From contig NZ_VUOC01000001.1 of the NCBI RefSeq assembly GCF_008386695.1, positions 842,347 through 906,346 on the forward strand: a stretch of DNA of 64,000 nt, in the 5' to 3' direction. Below, in pieces: positions 51,701-60,638 of the stretch (position 1 is its first letter; every line of letters begins with the position of its first letter). Made by a program: the position numbers and the translations under genes. The DNA comes from Chitinophaga agrisoli (lineage in GTDB: Bacteria > Bacteroidota > Bacteroidia > Chitinophagales > Chitinophagaceae). Under the pieces are notes generated by a model. That model worked only from the letters and a program-made list of their open reading frames with translations. It had not been told where the DNA came from and did no database searches.

Positions 51701-52351
51701 ATGCAGATCCAATTGAGCCACCTGGTACCATTGCCCCTGCGGGATAAGCTGCTGCAGCGGGACTCTGATATCTGGAATAAGGAAGTGAGCTTTACGCCCG
51801 GCAGTTTAGTGAAGATAAAAGCGCCGTCTGGCACGGGTAAAACTACGCTGATACATTACCTGTACCATATCCGGTATGACTATTCCGGCAAGGTGCTGGT
51901 GAACGGGCAGCCCTGGCAGGCTTATGATAAAGAAACGCTGGCCGGCATGCGGCAGCAGCAGTTCAGCATCATATTCCAGGACCTGCGCTTGTTTGATCAG
52001 CTGACTGCCCTGGAGAATATAGAACTGAAACGTACCATGACGCCCAAGCCCTATTGCACAAAGGAGAAAGTGCAGGAAATGGCGGCCCGTTTGCAGGTAA
52101 GCCATGTGTTGCCACAAAGCGCACGCACGTTGTCTTATGGGGAGCGGCAGCGTATTGCTATTATCCGGGCGCTGGTGCAACCTTTTACCTGGTTGTTGAT
52201 GGATGAGCCTTTCAGTCATCTGGATGAAGATAACACCCAGCGGGCCGCTGGTCTGATAGCGGAGGAGTGCCGGGCACGCCAGGCCGGGTTTATCTTAACA
52301 GACCTGGATAACGATCAGCATTTTGATTATACGGTATATCACCGGTTATAA
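51701..52351 (+). CDS. ABC transporter ATPase with altered H-loop
   Basis: ATP-binding cassette protein of 216 residues, paired with the permease encoded 21 bases downstream. Walker A APSGTGKTTL (41-50), Q-loop FQDLRLFDQL, signature LSYGERQRIA and Walker B WLLMDEPFSHLDE are intact. The H-loop strand reads FILTDLDND, with Asp where the switch His (VTHD) is expected, so hydrolysis may be slow or regulated. Upstream in-frame starts exist at 51644 and 51683; homologous proteins begin at the MQIQLSHLVPLPL Met chosen here. It resembles LolD/MacB-type exporters. Confidence 0.83.
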   Translation: MQIQLSHLVPLPLRDKLLQRDSDIWNKEVSFTPGSLVKIKAPSGTGKTTLIHYLYHIRYDYSGKVLVNGQPWQAYDKETLAGMRQQQFSIIFQDLRLFDQLTALENIELKRTMTPKPYCTKEKVQEMAARLQVSHVLPQSARTLSYGERQRIAIIRALVQPFTWLLMDEPFSHLDEDNTQRAAGLIAEECRARQAGFILTDLDNDQHFDYTVYHRL

Positions 52352-52372
52352 CAGCTAAAAGCTATTTTTTTC

Positions 52373-53569
52373 ATGCTTCCATTCTTTCAGCTACTAAAGA
52401 AGATCATACAAACCGGTATTGGCAAGGGCCGCCTGGCAATGGCTACGGTGGGCTTAGGCATTGCTATGGTACTGCTGCTGATAGCTTTTCAGGCACATAC
52501 TAATTTTAACCAGCTGTTGCACGGGCAGCAGAATCAGAATGAAAGCGCGGATTTCCTGGTGGTGAATAAAAAGATCACCAATGACATGATGGGACAGTCT
52601 GCCAGGAGTATGTTCACCCCGGAGGAGCTGGCGCAGATAAAACAGCAATCTTTTGTGGAAGCCGCGGGTTATATTACTTCCAGCCAGTTTAAGGTAACGG
52701 CTGCCGCCCCGGGCGATCTGCAGTTTTATACGGATATGTTCTTTGAGTCTGTACCGGATTCGTTTATAGATGTGCGTAATGAAGCGTGGCAATGGCAGGA
52801 GGGGTCTACCACCATCCCGATCATACTACCCAATGATTTCCTGAACCTGTATAATTTTGGTTTTGCGCTTAGCCAGAGCCTGCCGCAGATATCCCAGGAA
52901 ACGGTAAAGAACCTGCCGGTGAAGATCACCATTTCCAAAGGGCTGTTGTCGGCCCAGTTCACGGGGCGTATAGTAGGCTTCTCTGACCGCATCTCTTCTT
53001 TCCTGGTGCCGGCATCCTTTATGAGCTGGGCCAATAATCTGTATGGGAATGGAACGGCTACTGCGCCCTCGAGGGTGGTGATCAAGACCAGCGATCCCGC
53101 TAACCCGGCCTTGGTGCAATTCCTCGATGACCATGGTTATACTACCAACCAGGATAAAATTAAATACAGCAAAACAAAGCTGATCGTGCAGACCATTGTT
53201 TCCGTGATAGGTTTTTTTGGCGTAGTGCTGTTGCTATTTGCATTGCTGGTATTCAGCATGTTCATACAACTGGTGATAGCCTCCTGTAAAAAGGAGATAC
53301 AGCTGCTGGTAATGCTGGGGGCCGCGCCCCGGCAATTGCGGCGTCATTTGATGCGGCAGCTGGCGCCCCTGTACCTGGTAACCGGTTTGCTGGCGCTGGT
53401 GCTGGTAACTGCCTTGCAATGGTGGGCCGCCCGCACGCTGGCCGCCCATGAGATGTTTGTGAGCCCCTGGCCCGGCGCGGGTACCCTGATAGCTGCCGCG
53501 GTGGTGTTATTGCTGGTATATTGGGTAAACAGCAGCAGCATCCGGAAATATATTGCGCAAAATAGCTAA
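52373..53569 (+). CDS. FtsX-type ABC transporter permease
   Basis: Membrane component of 398 residues. One N-terminal helix (LAMATVGLGIAMVLLLIAFQ), a soluble extracytoplasmic domain of about 210 residues, then three helices near the end (VSVIGFFGVVLLLFALLVFSMF, LAPLYLVTGLLALVLVTAL, LIAAAVVLLLVYWVN), the FtsX/LolC layout. EIQLLVMLGAAPRQLRRHLMR is the coupling region. It follows the ATPase gene by 21 bases. Likely an envelope lipid, lipoprotein or peptide exporter; substrate not visible. Confidence 0.8.
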   Translation: MLPFFQLLKKIIQTGIGKGRLAMATVGLGIAMVLLLIAFQAHTNFNQLLHGQQNQNESADFLVVNKKITNDMMGQSARSMFTPEELAQIKQQSFVEAAGYITSSQFKVTAAAPGDLQFYTDMFFESVPDSFIDVRNEAWQWQEGSTTIPIILPNDFLNLYNFGFALSQSLPQISQETVKNLPVKITISKGLLSAQFTGRIVGFSDRISSFLVPASFMSWANNLYGNGTATAPSRVVIKTSDPANPALVQFLDDHGYTTNQDKIKYSKTKLIVQTIVSVIGFFGVVLLLFALLVFSMFIQLVIASCKKEIQLLVMLGAAPRQLRRHLMRQLAPLYLVTGLLALVLVTALQWWAARTLAAHEMFVSPWPGAGTLIAAAVVLLLVYWVNSSSIRKYIAQNS

Positions 53570-53583
53570 GCAGGATTTGAGGT

Positions 53584-53673
53584 TTACGATTTTAGGCGTT
53601 AGATTTATAGGAGGCGCATAAGCGCCTGTAAGGCCCCTGTCAACATTATTTACAACCAAATCTAAAATCGTAA
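53584..53673. repeat. Inverted repeat with nested hairpin
   Basis: TTACGATTTTAG (53584-53595) and its inverted copy CTAAAATCGTAA (53662-53673) flank a perfect AGGCGC-ATAA-GCGCCT hairpin (53612-53627). It lies in the 113-base spacer between the permease and amidohydrolase genes. Confidence 0.65.
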
Positions 53674-53682
53674 CACTGTAGT

Positions 53683-54993
53683 ATGAAGACCAATGTACTC
53701 ACAGCCCTGCTGGCGTTCTGTATAAGCGGCGCCTATGCCCAATCCACCATTCTGCATTGCGGCTCCCTGATAGATGGTATTGGCAACATTCCACGTAAAA
53801 ACGTATCCGTTATTATTACCGGTAACCAGATCAGCGATGTAAAGGACGGATTTGTGACCGGCAGCGCGCAGGATAAGATCATAGACCTTAGTAAACAAAC
53901 CGTTACCCCCGGCTGGATGGATATGCATGTGCATATGGAGAGCGAAACGAACAAAAACGCGTATTCAGAGAAGTTTACTTTGAACCCCGCGGATTATGCT
54001 TTCCAGAGCGTGGTATTTGCGGAGCGCACCCTGATGGCCGGTTTTACCACGGTGCGGGACCTTGGCGGCAGCGGCGTGAACATATCCCTGCGTAATGCCA
54101 TCAACAAAGGCCTTATAAAAGGCCCGCGGGTATTTACCGCAGGTAAGGCCATTGCCACTACCGGCGGCCATGCAGACCCTACCAACGGCTATCGCCGGGA
54201 CCTGATGGGAGACCCTGGTCCGGATGAGGGGGTGGTGAATGGCCCGGACGATTGCCGTAAAGCGGTGCGCCAGGCCTATAAAAACGGGTCTGACCTGATA
54301 AAGATCACGGCCACCGGCGGGGTGCTGAGTGTAGCCAAAGATGGCAGCGGCCCCCAGTTTACGGAAGAGGAGCTAAAAGCCATTGTGGAAACAGCTAAAG
54401 ATTATGGGTTCCGGGTAGCGGCCCATGCCCATGGCGCAGAAGGTATTAAACGCGCCATCAGGGCCGGCGTTAGCTCCATAGAGCACGGCACCTTAATGGA
54501 TGATGAGTGTATGGCCCTGGCCAAACAATACGGCACCTGGTATGTGCCTACTATTATCGCTGGCCGTTCCACCGCGGACTCCGCCAAAATACCGGGATAT
54601 TACCCGGCCCTGGTACAGCCTAAAGCCCTGACCATTGGGCCTAAACTGCAGGCTACTTTTGCCAAGGCTTACAAAGCCGGCGTGAAAATAGCTTTTGGCA
54701 CAGACGCCGGCGTATATATGCATGGCAAGAACTGGCTGGAGTTCACCTATATGGTAGAAGGCGGTATGCCCCCCATGGAGGCCATTAAGGCCGCCACCAT
54801 ACAGGCGGCAGACCTGCTGGGTATGAAAGATAAGCTGGGCAGCATTACCCCCGGCAAGCTGGCAGACATTGTAGCGGTGGATGGCGACCCCCTGCAGGAT
54901 ATACAAACTATGAGCAAAGTGAGCTTTGTTATGAAAGATGGGTTGATTTTTAAGCATACAACGGCTAACTTGCCTTCCGTTAAAAACGAATAA
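53683..54993 (+). CDS. Exported amidohydrolase (imidazolonepropionase-like)
   Basis: Metal-dependent hydrolase of 436 residues with a signal peptide (ISGAYAQS end, about residue 20), so it works in the periplasm. The barrel has DMHVHME (first metal His pair), DLIKITATGG (bridging Lys), AHAHGAEGI and IEHGTLMD (metal His) and FGTDAGVY (metal Asp). These fit the prolidase/imidazolonepropionase-like class that cuts cyclic or peptide C-N bonds. The Dabb gene follows with one base between stop and start, so they are coupled. Confidence 0.86.
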   Translation: MKTNVLTALLAFCISGAYAQSTILHCGSLIDGIGNIPRKNVSVIITGNQISDVKDGFVTGSAQDKIIDLSKQTVTPGWMDMHVHMESETNKNAYSEKFTLNPADYAFQSVVFAERTLMAGFTTVRDLGGSGVNISLRNAINKGLIKGPRVFTAGKAIATTGGHADPTNGYRRDLMGDPGPDEGVVNGPDDCRKAVRQAYKNGSDLIKITATGGVLSVAKDGSGPQFTEEELKAIVETAKDYGFRVAAHAHGAEGIKRAIRAGVSSIEHGTLMDDECMALAKQYGTWYVPTIIAGRSTADSAKIPGYYPALVQPKALTIGPKLQATFAKAYKAGVKIAFGTDAGVYMHGKNWLEFTYMVEGGMPPMEAIKAATIQAADLLGMKDKLGSITPGKLADIVAVDGDPLQDIQTMSKVSFVMKDGLIFKHTTANLPSVKNE

Positions 54994-54994
54994 T

Positions 54995-55324
54995 ATGCTT
55001 AAACCAACAGATAAGAAGTTTGTACACGTAGTGAACTTTTACCTGAAACCAGGCCTTTCCGCAGCGGACATTAAAAAGTTTGAGGATGGGGTTAGCTCAC
55101 TGGGACAGATCGAAGCCATCCAGGTATTTAACCTGGGCAAACCTGCGGATACAGACCGTCCGGTGATAGACAAGAGTTACAGCTATTGCGAGCTGACAGT
55201 ATTTGCGAGCAAAGCTGATCATGATATTTACCAGGAGCATCCTATTCACCTCGCGTTTGTAGAGAACTGCAAGCACCTGTGGGATAAGGTGGTGGTCTTT
55301 GATTCTGAGACGATAGCGTATTAA
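54995..55324 (+). CDS. Dabb (stress-responsive dimeric alpha/beta barrel) family protein
   Basis: A 109-residue protein whose opening FVHVVNFYLKPGLSAADIKKFEDGVSSL is the Dabb pattern, with a later CELTVFASKADHDIYQEHPIHLAFVENC strand-helix. Dabb proteins are dimers with a small cavity; some cyclise polyketides and many are of unknown function. The start lies two bases after the amidohydrolase stop, pointing to joint translation. It has no signal peptide although its partner does. Confidence 0.85.
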   Translation: MLKPTDKKFVHVVNFYLKPGLSAADIKKFEDGVSSLGQIEAIQVFNLGKPADTDRPVIDKSYSYCELTVFASKADHDIYQEHPIHLAFVENCKHLWDKVVVFDSETIAY

Positions 55325-55344
55325 AAGTTTAAAGCAGGCGCTCA

Positions 55345-55484
55345 TGCCGGCAGGTTCAAAAAGGGCTGCGCCTGGCTGTTTGTAAGTCTATGGGCGTTTG
55401 GGGGCGTAGCAGCGTCAGGTTCCTGATGGAGCTTCAACAAGCGAATCACGCCAGCCAAACGCCCTTTTGGAATCCTGCACGGCA
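55345..55484. ncRNA. Candidate structured RNA or palindromic element
   Basis: A 140-base multi-branched fold. Outer stem 55345-55362 with 55465-55484 (17 pairs, two bulges, one mismatch); second stem 55392-55401 with 55455-55464 (10 pairs, perfect); third stem 55403-55407 with 55448-55452; two tetra-bp hairpins inside (TCAG-GTTC-CTGA at 55415-55426 and GCTT-CAAC-AAGC at 55431-55442). Lies in the spacer after the Dabb gene and ahead of a terminator. No known family recognised. Confidence 0.5.
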
Positions 55485-55499
55485 ATGAAGTATGTCGAA

Positions 55500-55527
55500 G
55501 AGGGCTGACCATCATTGGTCAGCCCTC
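55500..55527. terminator. Hairpin between convergent genes
   Basis: Perfect 12-bp stem GAGGGCTGACCA (55500-55511) with TGGTCAGCCCTC (55516-55527), loop TCAT, between the Dabb gene and the convergent DUF3857 gene. No strong T-run on either side. Confidence 0.75.
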
Positions 55528-55549
55528 TCTTCGTTTCCGGTAATCCGGG

Positions 55550-58144
55550 TTATCTTAAGCGCCAGGGATCCTCCTCTGCGGAAGAATGTGGCACTACAAA
55601 GGTCTTTCTTACCCGTTCTGATCTAAGCAGGTAGGGGGTCCAGATGGCGGAAGCTACCAGGGAGCGTACAACATTTGCCTGCTCGTCCGGTGACCAGGCG
55701 TAGGATGCATTCAAGGCGCCTACGGCCACATGGGCGAGCACCTGTAAACTCAGGGAGGCCACCAGGTATACGATACAGGCAGCGGGGAAAGTATCCCGCC
55801 GTTTAAAGAACAGTAACACCAGTAATCCGGAGTATACCAGCAGGAAAGTATAGGCCGCCAGATCCCCAATAAATACCAGCATCCTGGCCTGCCCATCCTG
55901 TGATTGTGTGATGGTGAGCCAGCTTTTGTTGCTGAAGAACTCACTGTTCAACAGTGTTATCATGTTGATGAAAGGCGAGAGCATAACACTAATACCCAAC
56001 AGTACCAGCCAGCTGCCTATGGGCCAATATTCCGGATCGCGCTGCACGGGTAATACTGATTTCTTATAGAAGTTCATGGCGATGTAGGCAAAGATGCCCG
56101 CAAACAGCAAACATAACACCACCATTACCCAGCTGATGCCATTAGTGGGTTTTATGGCAGTGCTGGTAGTAGCGGTGGCCGGGTTCCAGTAGAGATAAAA
56201 GCCGGCTATCTCAGACAACCGCTGACGGTCTGCCTTATAGGCCGCCATGGCCTCTACCGGTACATGATCCTGGTAGGTCTCATATTCATAATGCAGCTTA
56301 ACGGTCCTGCCAAATACGCTGGGCGTAAAATCAATACGGTAGTATTTGTTCCGGATATGCAGGCTGGGATCATCCAGCGACCACTCTGCCGGCATCTGCA
56401 ACAGCAGGGTATAATCCAGCTTATAAGGAAATTTAAGGGACATGGGCTGTTTAACGCTGTCGCTTTCTATACGGGGCAGCTGCTCTGTGAGCAGGCGGGC
56501 CTGCACGTAAAATTGCTGCCGGCCAGGCATGGTGGTATCCGGTTTCCAGGCGTTGCGCAGGGTATATTTTTCTGCTACTTCAAACTGGTTTGCGTCTTCC
56601 AGGTCTGTGATCTGCAGGCTGGTATCCGCGGTTACTTCGCCATAGATGTTCTTATAATATTCCAGGTAGGAGCGGTCCTGGTCTTTCATGCTGGTTTCTG
56701 CAAACTGGCTCCGCTGCTCGTCTGCAAACTGGCGGCTGTAGTCTGAGATCACCCGCAGCGTGGCCGGCTTTTTATTATTCTCCGGCAGCTGAAAGGTTTC
56801 TGTGATCGTTACCCGGCCGTTGCCGTTGTTGCCGATATCTGTTAATACGCCGTTGCCATTTTTGATGACCAGGCCTTTCTGGTAGTCCGGCACGGTAATG
56901 GAGCTGAGGCTGCCCCGCTGGTAGTTGATGGTGGGGTCTATCCAGTAAGGTTTGCCATCCAGCACGGCAAATACGATGGCGTGGTTAAAAAGTACGGGAG
57001 AGGGCAGCCATTCCGCCACTTTAGCCTTGGCAAAAGTATTTACCAGGGTCAGGTTGGCTTCTATACCATTGGCCTGCAGCAGGGCGCATAAGAGCAGCGA
57101 TTTATCCTTACAATCGCCAAAGCGCTGGGTAAGCACTTTTTCCGGCTGACTGGGGCGATGGGAGTATTCGCCCATTTCTATGCCCATATAGCGGATATCG
57201 TCCTGTACAAAGCGGATGGCCTTTTGCATGTACAATTCCTTGTTGGTACCGGCCTCTTTTTGCAGGGCGGTGATCTTTTGCCGCAGCGCCGGCGTAATAG
57301 CATCTACACGGGTAATGGGCAGGGCCCAGTTGACCACCTGCTGCCATTCCGTATACTCACTGGCCTGCACATAGGCGTAGGTGGTATACCAGGAGGGCGT
57401 GCTATAGTCATCATTGCCGCCATCGTCATCATCCGGCACATCTGTCATTTCCGGGTTCCATTCATACAGATCAAGGCCCTGCCAGGACTTTTTCTGCGGC
57501 ATGGGCGCCTCATTGTATGCCCTGAACTGTATGTTGCGCTGCGGGGCCGCAATAAGGCATTTATAATAGTTCATTACCGGCTCGTAGGCAACGAAATAGA
57601 AGTTGCGGAAAAGCTTATCCTCAAAGATAGGATTGCGGCCTACAAGGGTATAGGCATATTCTATCTGATCGCCTTTGCGTACATCGTCCAGGATATAGTA
57701 GGCGGTATACATGCCGCTATAGATAAAGCGGGACAGCTCTTTTTCCTGTTGCAGGATCTTAAACCTGCCGGCGCTGAGCTTATTAATCACCGCGCCGTTG
57801 CGGCGGATGGTAAGCTGGTGGAATTGGAGCTGTTCATAGGCCGGGTCATAATCTACGGAGATCTCCGCGCCGTTCTGTACGCCGGCTTCCGATACGATCT
57901 TGCGGATAATGTGGCGGTAGGTGCTTTTGAGCTCTGCGTGATATTGCTCTTCATAAACCTGCAGGTAATAGCCGCTGCTTATATCGCGGAGGTCCGGCGT
58001 TTTGTGCAGATCCGGCTTAAAGGGCGCCAGCCATCCGGGGGCCGGCGCAAGCCTGCAGTTATTGCCCTGAGCGGCCAGCAGCAGTGGTAAGCATACCAGC
58101 ATAACCAGCCAGGCTAGTGCATAACGATGATAGGGACGGTACAT
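55550..58144 (-). CDS. DUF3857 and transglutaminase-like domain protein
   Basis: An 864-residue exported or membrane protein. After a signal peptide (LLLAAQG) comes a DUF3857 domain (about 60-240), then a transglutaminase core: RFGDCKDKSLLLCALLQANGIEA with the Cys, FNHAIVFAV with the His and YWIDPT with the Asp, a complete triad. A further beta domain is followed by four or five C-terminal membrane helices. The layout is common in Bacteroidota; substrate is unknown, perhaps envelope protein or peptide cross-linking. Confidence 0.83.
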   Translation of the reverse strand: MYRPYHRYALAWLVMLVCLPLLLAAQGNNCRLAPAPGWLAPFKPDLHKTPDLRDISSGYYLQVYEEQYHAELKSTYRHIIRKIVSEAGVQNGAEISVDYDPAYEQLQFHQLTIRRNGAVINKLSAGRFKILQQEKELSRFIYSGMYTAYYILDDVRKGDQIEYAYTLVGRNPIFEDKLFRNFYFVAYEPVMNYYKCLIAAPQRNIQFRAYNEAPMPQKKSWQGLDLYEWNPEMTDVPDDDDGGNDDYSTPSWYTTYAYVQASEYTEWQQVVNWALPITRVDAITPALRQKITALQKEAGTNKELYMQKAIRFVQDDIRYMGIEMGEYSHRPSQPEKVLTQRFGDCKDKSLLLCALLQANGIEANLTLVNTFAKAKVAEWLPSPVLFNHAIVFAVLDGKPYWIDPTINYQRGSLSSITVPDYQKGLVIKNGNGVLTDIGNNGNGRVTITETFQLPENNKKPATLRVISDYSRQFADEQRSQFAETSMKDQDRSYLEYYKNIYGEVTADTSLQITDLEDANQFEVAEKYTLRNAWKPDTTMPGRQQFYVQARLLTEQLPRIESDSVKQPMSLKFPYKLDYTLLLQMPAEWSLDDPSLHIRNKYYRIDFTPSVFGRTVKLHYEYETYQDHVPVEAMAAYKADRQRLSEIAGFYLYWNPATATTSTAIKPTNGISWVMVVLCLLFAGIFAYIAMNFYKKSVLPVQRDPEYWPIGSWLVLLGISVMLSPFINMITLLNSEFFSNKSWLTITQSQDGQARMLVFIGDLAAYTFLLVYSGLLVLLFFKRRDTFPAACIVYLVASLSLQVLAHVAVGALNASYAWSPDEQANVVRSLVASAIWTPYLLRSERVRKTFVVPHSSAEEDPWRLR

Positions 58145-58173
58145 GGTGTTTCTGGTATATAGGACAAAAAAGC

Positions 58174-59298
58174 TCAGCGGTTGTTATGCTCTATCGTTAA
58201 GGTATAAACGGCGAAGGAGCCCAGCCAGTGCTCACCTGCATAGTCGCCGGTGGCCACGTGCGGCAGGGCCGCCTCCAGGTGTTGTTGCGCCAGCGCCTGG
58301 ATAGCTGCCTGGTTTTGGCCCGCATGGCGGGCAATGCCATACAGGCACCAGGCGCGGCTCAGGTTCAGGCCATCCAGGTGTACCAATTTACCATCTGTAC
58401 GGTCCTTTACCTGTGCGGTAGCCAGGATAGTGATAGGAGAGGAGAAGAGGTCCGGCAGGAATTCCTTTACCCAGGTCTTGTACTGATCTGCCGGCATAAC
58501 GCGCCACATGAGGTCTGCCTCTTCCAGGCAGGGCGACAGGAAATCGTAGCCACCCGGTTCCCAGGTAATGGGGCATCCCTTATCCTTTTCATAAAAGCGC
58601 AGGGCCGCCTGGCGGATGGACGTCTGTAAGGCGGTATCCTTTGCGGTAAGCGCATAATCCCAGGCCAGGCTGAGGCCAAAGGCCAGGTTGGTATGCTCGC
58701 CTACCCGTATGGGATATACGAGCTTATCCAGGAAAGCGATGTAGGCCCTGGAGAATTGCCGGGCCAGCGGTTGTACGTTATGGCTAAGGGCAGTACCCAG
58801 CGGATCCTGCCAGGTGAGCAGCTCGCGTTGCAGCTGCAGCAGCCAGCTCCAGCCATAAATGCGCTCAAAGCCTTTATTCTCCTTATCGTTATAGATGCGT
58901 TGTTCTATTTTGATGTTATCTGCCGTGAGGTTCTGCGCCAGTTTGGTGCGGATAAGGGCTGCCTCCGGCAGGTCCGGGAATGATTTAAGCAGGCGTACCA
59001 GCATCCAATGCCCGTGCACGCTGCTATGCCAATCGTAGCAGCCGTAAAAAGCCGGGTGGTAATCCTTTGGATGGGTAACCAGCGAAGCGTCTGAAAACGC
59101 GATACCGGTCTTGTAGGGAAATTCCTTTTGCATGCAGCGGAGCGGGAGCCCGGCCAGGTGGGAAGCGCCGGCAGTGGTAAGCTGCAGCTGGCCTGCTTCA
59201 TCATGGGTATACAAAGCCTGTTGCGCGTAGCTGTTTGTAATGGCCAGCAGGGAAAGATTGGCCAGCAACAGGGGAATGATCTTTTTCATCCGTTTCAC
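58174..59298 (-). CDS. DUF2891 family exported protein
   Basis: A 374-residue protein with a signal peptide (cleavage near SYAQ). It matches DUF2891: KEFPYKTGIAFSDASLVTHPKDYHPAFYGCYDWHSSVHGHWMLVRLL early on, then GWSWLLQLQRELL and GLSLAWDYAL, and a closing LDGLNLSRAWCLYGIA. The alpha/alpha-barrel look suggests a sugar-active enzyme, but none has been shown. It lies 29 bases upstream of the DUF3857 gene in the same direction, and seven bases after the oxidoreductase gene, so three genes are probably one operon. Confidence 0.85.
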   Translation of the reverse strand: MKRMKKIIPLLLANLSLLAITNSYAQQALYTHDEAGQLQLTTAGASHLAGLPLRCMQKEFPYKTGIAFSDASLVTHPKDYHPAFYGCYDWHSSVHGHWMLVRLLKSFPDLPEAALIRTKLAQNLTADNIKIEQRIYNDKENKGFERIYGWSWLLQLQRELLTWQDPLGTALSHNVQPLARQFSRAYIAFLDKLVYPIRVGEHTNLAFGLSLAWDYALTAKDTALQTSIRQAALRFYEKDKGCPITWEPGGYDFLSPCLEEADLMWRVMPADQYKTWVKEFLPDLFSSPITILATAQVKDRTDGKLVHLDGLNLSRAWCLYGIARHAGQNQAAIQALAQQHLEAALPHVATGDYAGEHWLGSFAVYTLTIEHNNR

Positions 59299-59305
59299 AG
59301 GTAAG

Positions 59306-60544
59306 CTATTTGTTTAGTAACAGTCTGATATAAAAAGAGGGGCGGGCCAGCTTTTTGCGCAGGTCTACCTCATAGAACATACAGGAGATCAGTTCCTTCA
59401 ACTGTTTATTGCGGGTGCCTATCTTCATAAGGAAGTTAAACAGCCGCGGGTATTTTACCAGTTTTTGCAGGCGGTGGCTCAGCTGCAGTTCCGGCCCCAG
59501 TACACGGTACACCCCTTCATCATAAGCCGCCAGTTTTGCCGCAGAAAAATCATTGGCCGCCAGCGCCGCAGCCGCTTGTTGTGCTGCTATGCGGCCTGCA
59601 TACAGGGCGTTGCCAATGCCTTCGCCGGTAAAGGGATCTACGAGGTAGGCCGCATCGCCCACCAGCATATAGCGGTTGCCGGAGAGGGTTCTTTTCTTGC
59701 TGCCCAGGGGCAGGCCGTAGCCTTCTATATTGCTTACGATCTCCGCATTGCTGAAACGCTCTTTAAATACCGGATCATTTTCCAGGGTATCCGTGAGCAG
59801 TTTTTTCAGGTTCACCTTGCGGCTGCGCACCGCCTCGCTGATCATATCCATACCTACATTGGCCTCGCCATTGGGAAGGGGGAAGATCCACAGGTAACCG
59901 GGCAGCAAAGGTTTGAGGAAATGCAGCTCAATAAAACTATCTGCATGGGTGCCTTTTACGTTCTTGTAATACGCCCGTACGCCGGCGGCGTAATATGCGG
60001 GCTCCATGCGGATATTGGCCACGTCTTTGGTAAAGGAGGAATGAGCCCCATTGGCCACTATCAGCAGGAGCGCTTTTACCTGGAAAGAGCCATCTGCACT
60101 GCTGACGAGATAACCGTCTTCCTGCAGCTCATATTTATCGATGGCGGTACCTTCGAACAGGCGGATTTCCGGACGGCGTTTGAGCTCGTCTACCAGAAAG
60201 TTATCGAAGTGGATGCGTTTGCATACAAAACCAGCCGGTTCATCTGTTTGCCGGTTATAGTTGGGTTTGTAGGCAACCTCCATATTGACGCGGCCGGGAG
60301 AAACGAAAGTCACCCCCCAGCTATCCTGTTTAGGGGCATAGTTGCGCAGGCGCTGGGCCATTTCCTTATCGATAGCTTCCAGGGCGGTCATTACCTTGCC
60401 GCTAAGGCCATCGCCGCACACTTTATCGCGGGGGAAAACAGCCTTATCCACTACTACGCTTTCAATGCCCAATTGCGCCAGTTGCAGCGCGGCGGTAGCA
60501 CCGCCGGGGCCGGCCCCAATTATACAAACCTTGGTCTCGATCAT
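59306..60544 (-). CDS. Geranylgeranyl reductase family FAD-dependent oxidoreductase
   Basis: Flavoprotein of 412 residues. FAD loop IIGAGPGGATAALQLAQLG (residues 8-26) and the conserved PRDKVCGDGLSGK; the late FAD motif LVGDAAYLVDPFTGEGIGNAL near residue 288. These fit the geranylgeranyl-reductase family, which saturates isoprenoid double bonds, but many Bacteroidota members have unknown substrates (flexirubin or menaquinone-related work is possible). First gene of the operon with DUF2891 and DUF3857, and divergent from ybaB. Confidence 0.83.
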   Translation of the reverse strand: MIETKVCIIGAGPGGATAALQLAQLGIESVVVDKAVFPRDKVCGDGLSGKVMTALEAIDKEMAQRLRNYAPKQDSWGVTFVSPGRVNMEVAYKPNYNRQTDEPAGFVCKRIHFDNFLVDELKRRPEIRLFEGTAIDKYELQEDGYLVSSADGSFQVKALLLIVANGAHSSFTKDVANIRMEPAYYAAGVRAYYKNVKGTHADSFIELHFLKPLLPGYLWIFPLPNGEANVGMDMISEAVRSRKVNLKKLLTDTLENDPVFKERFSNAEIVSNIEGYGLPLGSKKRTLSGNRYMLVGDAAYLVDPFTGEGIGNALYAGRIAAQQAAAALAANDFSAAKLAAYDEGVYRVLGPELQLSHRLQKLVKYPRLFNFLMKIGTRNKQLKELISCMFYEVDLRKKLARPSFYIRLLLNK

Positions 60545-60611
60545 TTTCCGGAAGCTAATTAGGCTGGAAAGATAAGGAATTGAGGCAATAACCTTATAAG
60601 GGGCTAAGCCC

Positions 60612-60619
60612 TATCTTTG
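60612..60619 (+). promoter_or_regulatory. Bacteroidota -7 box of ybaB
   Basis: TATCTTTG, exact match to TAnnTTTG, 19 bases ahead of the start at 60639. No clear -33 element. Confidence 0.6.
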
Positions 60620-60638
60620 TGCCATAAATAACCGCAAT

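Noticed and set aside
57158-58090. Antisense open frame across the DUF3857 gene
   Set aside because: Shadow frame opposite a recognised domain protein.
59465-60562. Antisense open frame across the FAD oxidoreductase gene
   Set aside because: Shadow frame; the opposite strand carries complete FAD motifs.
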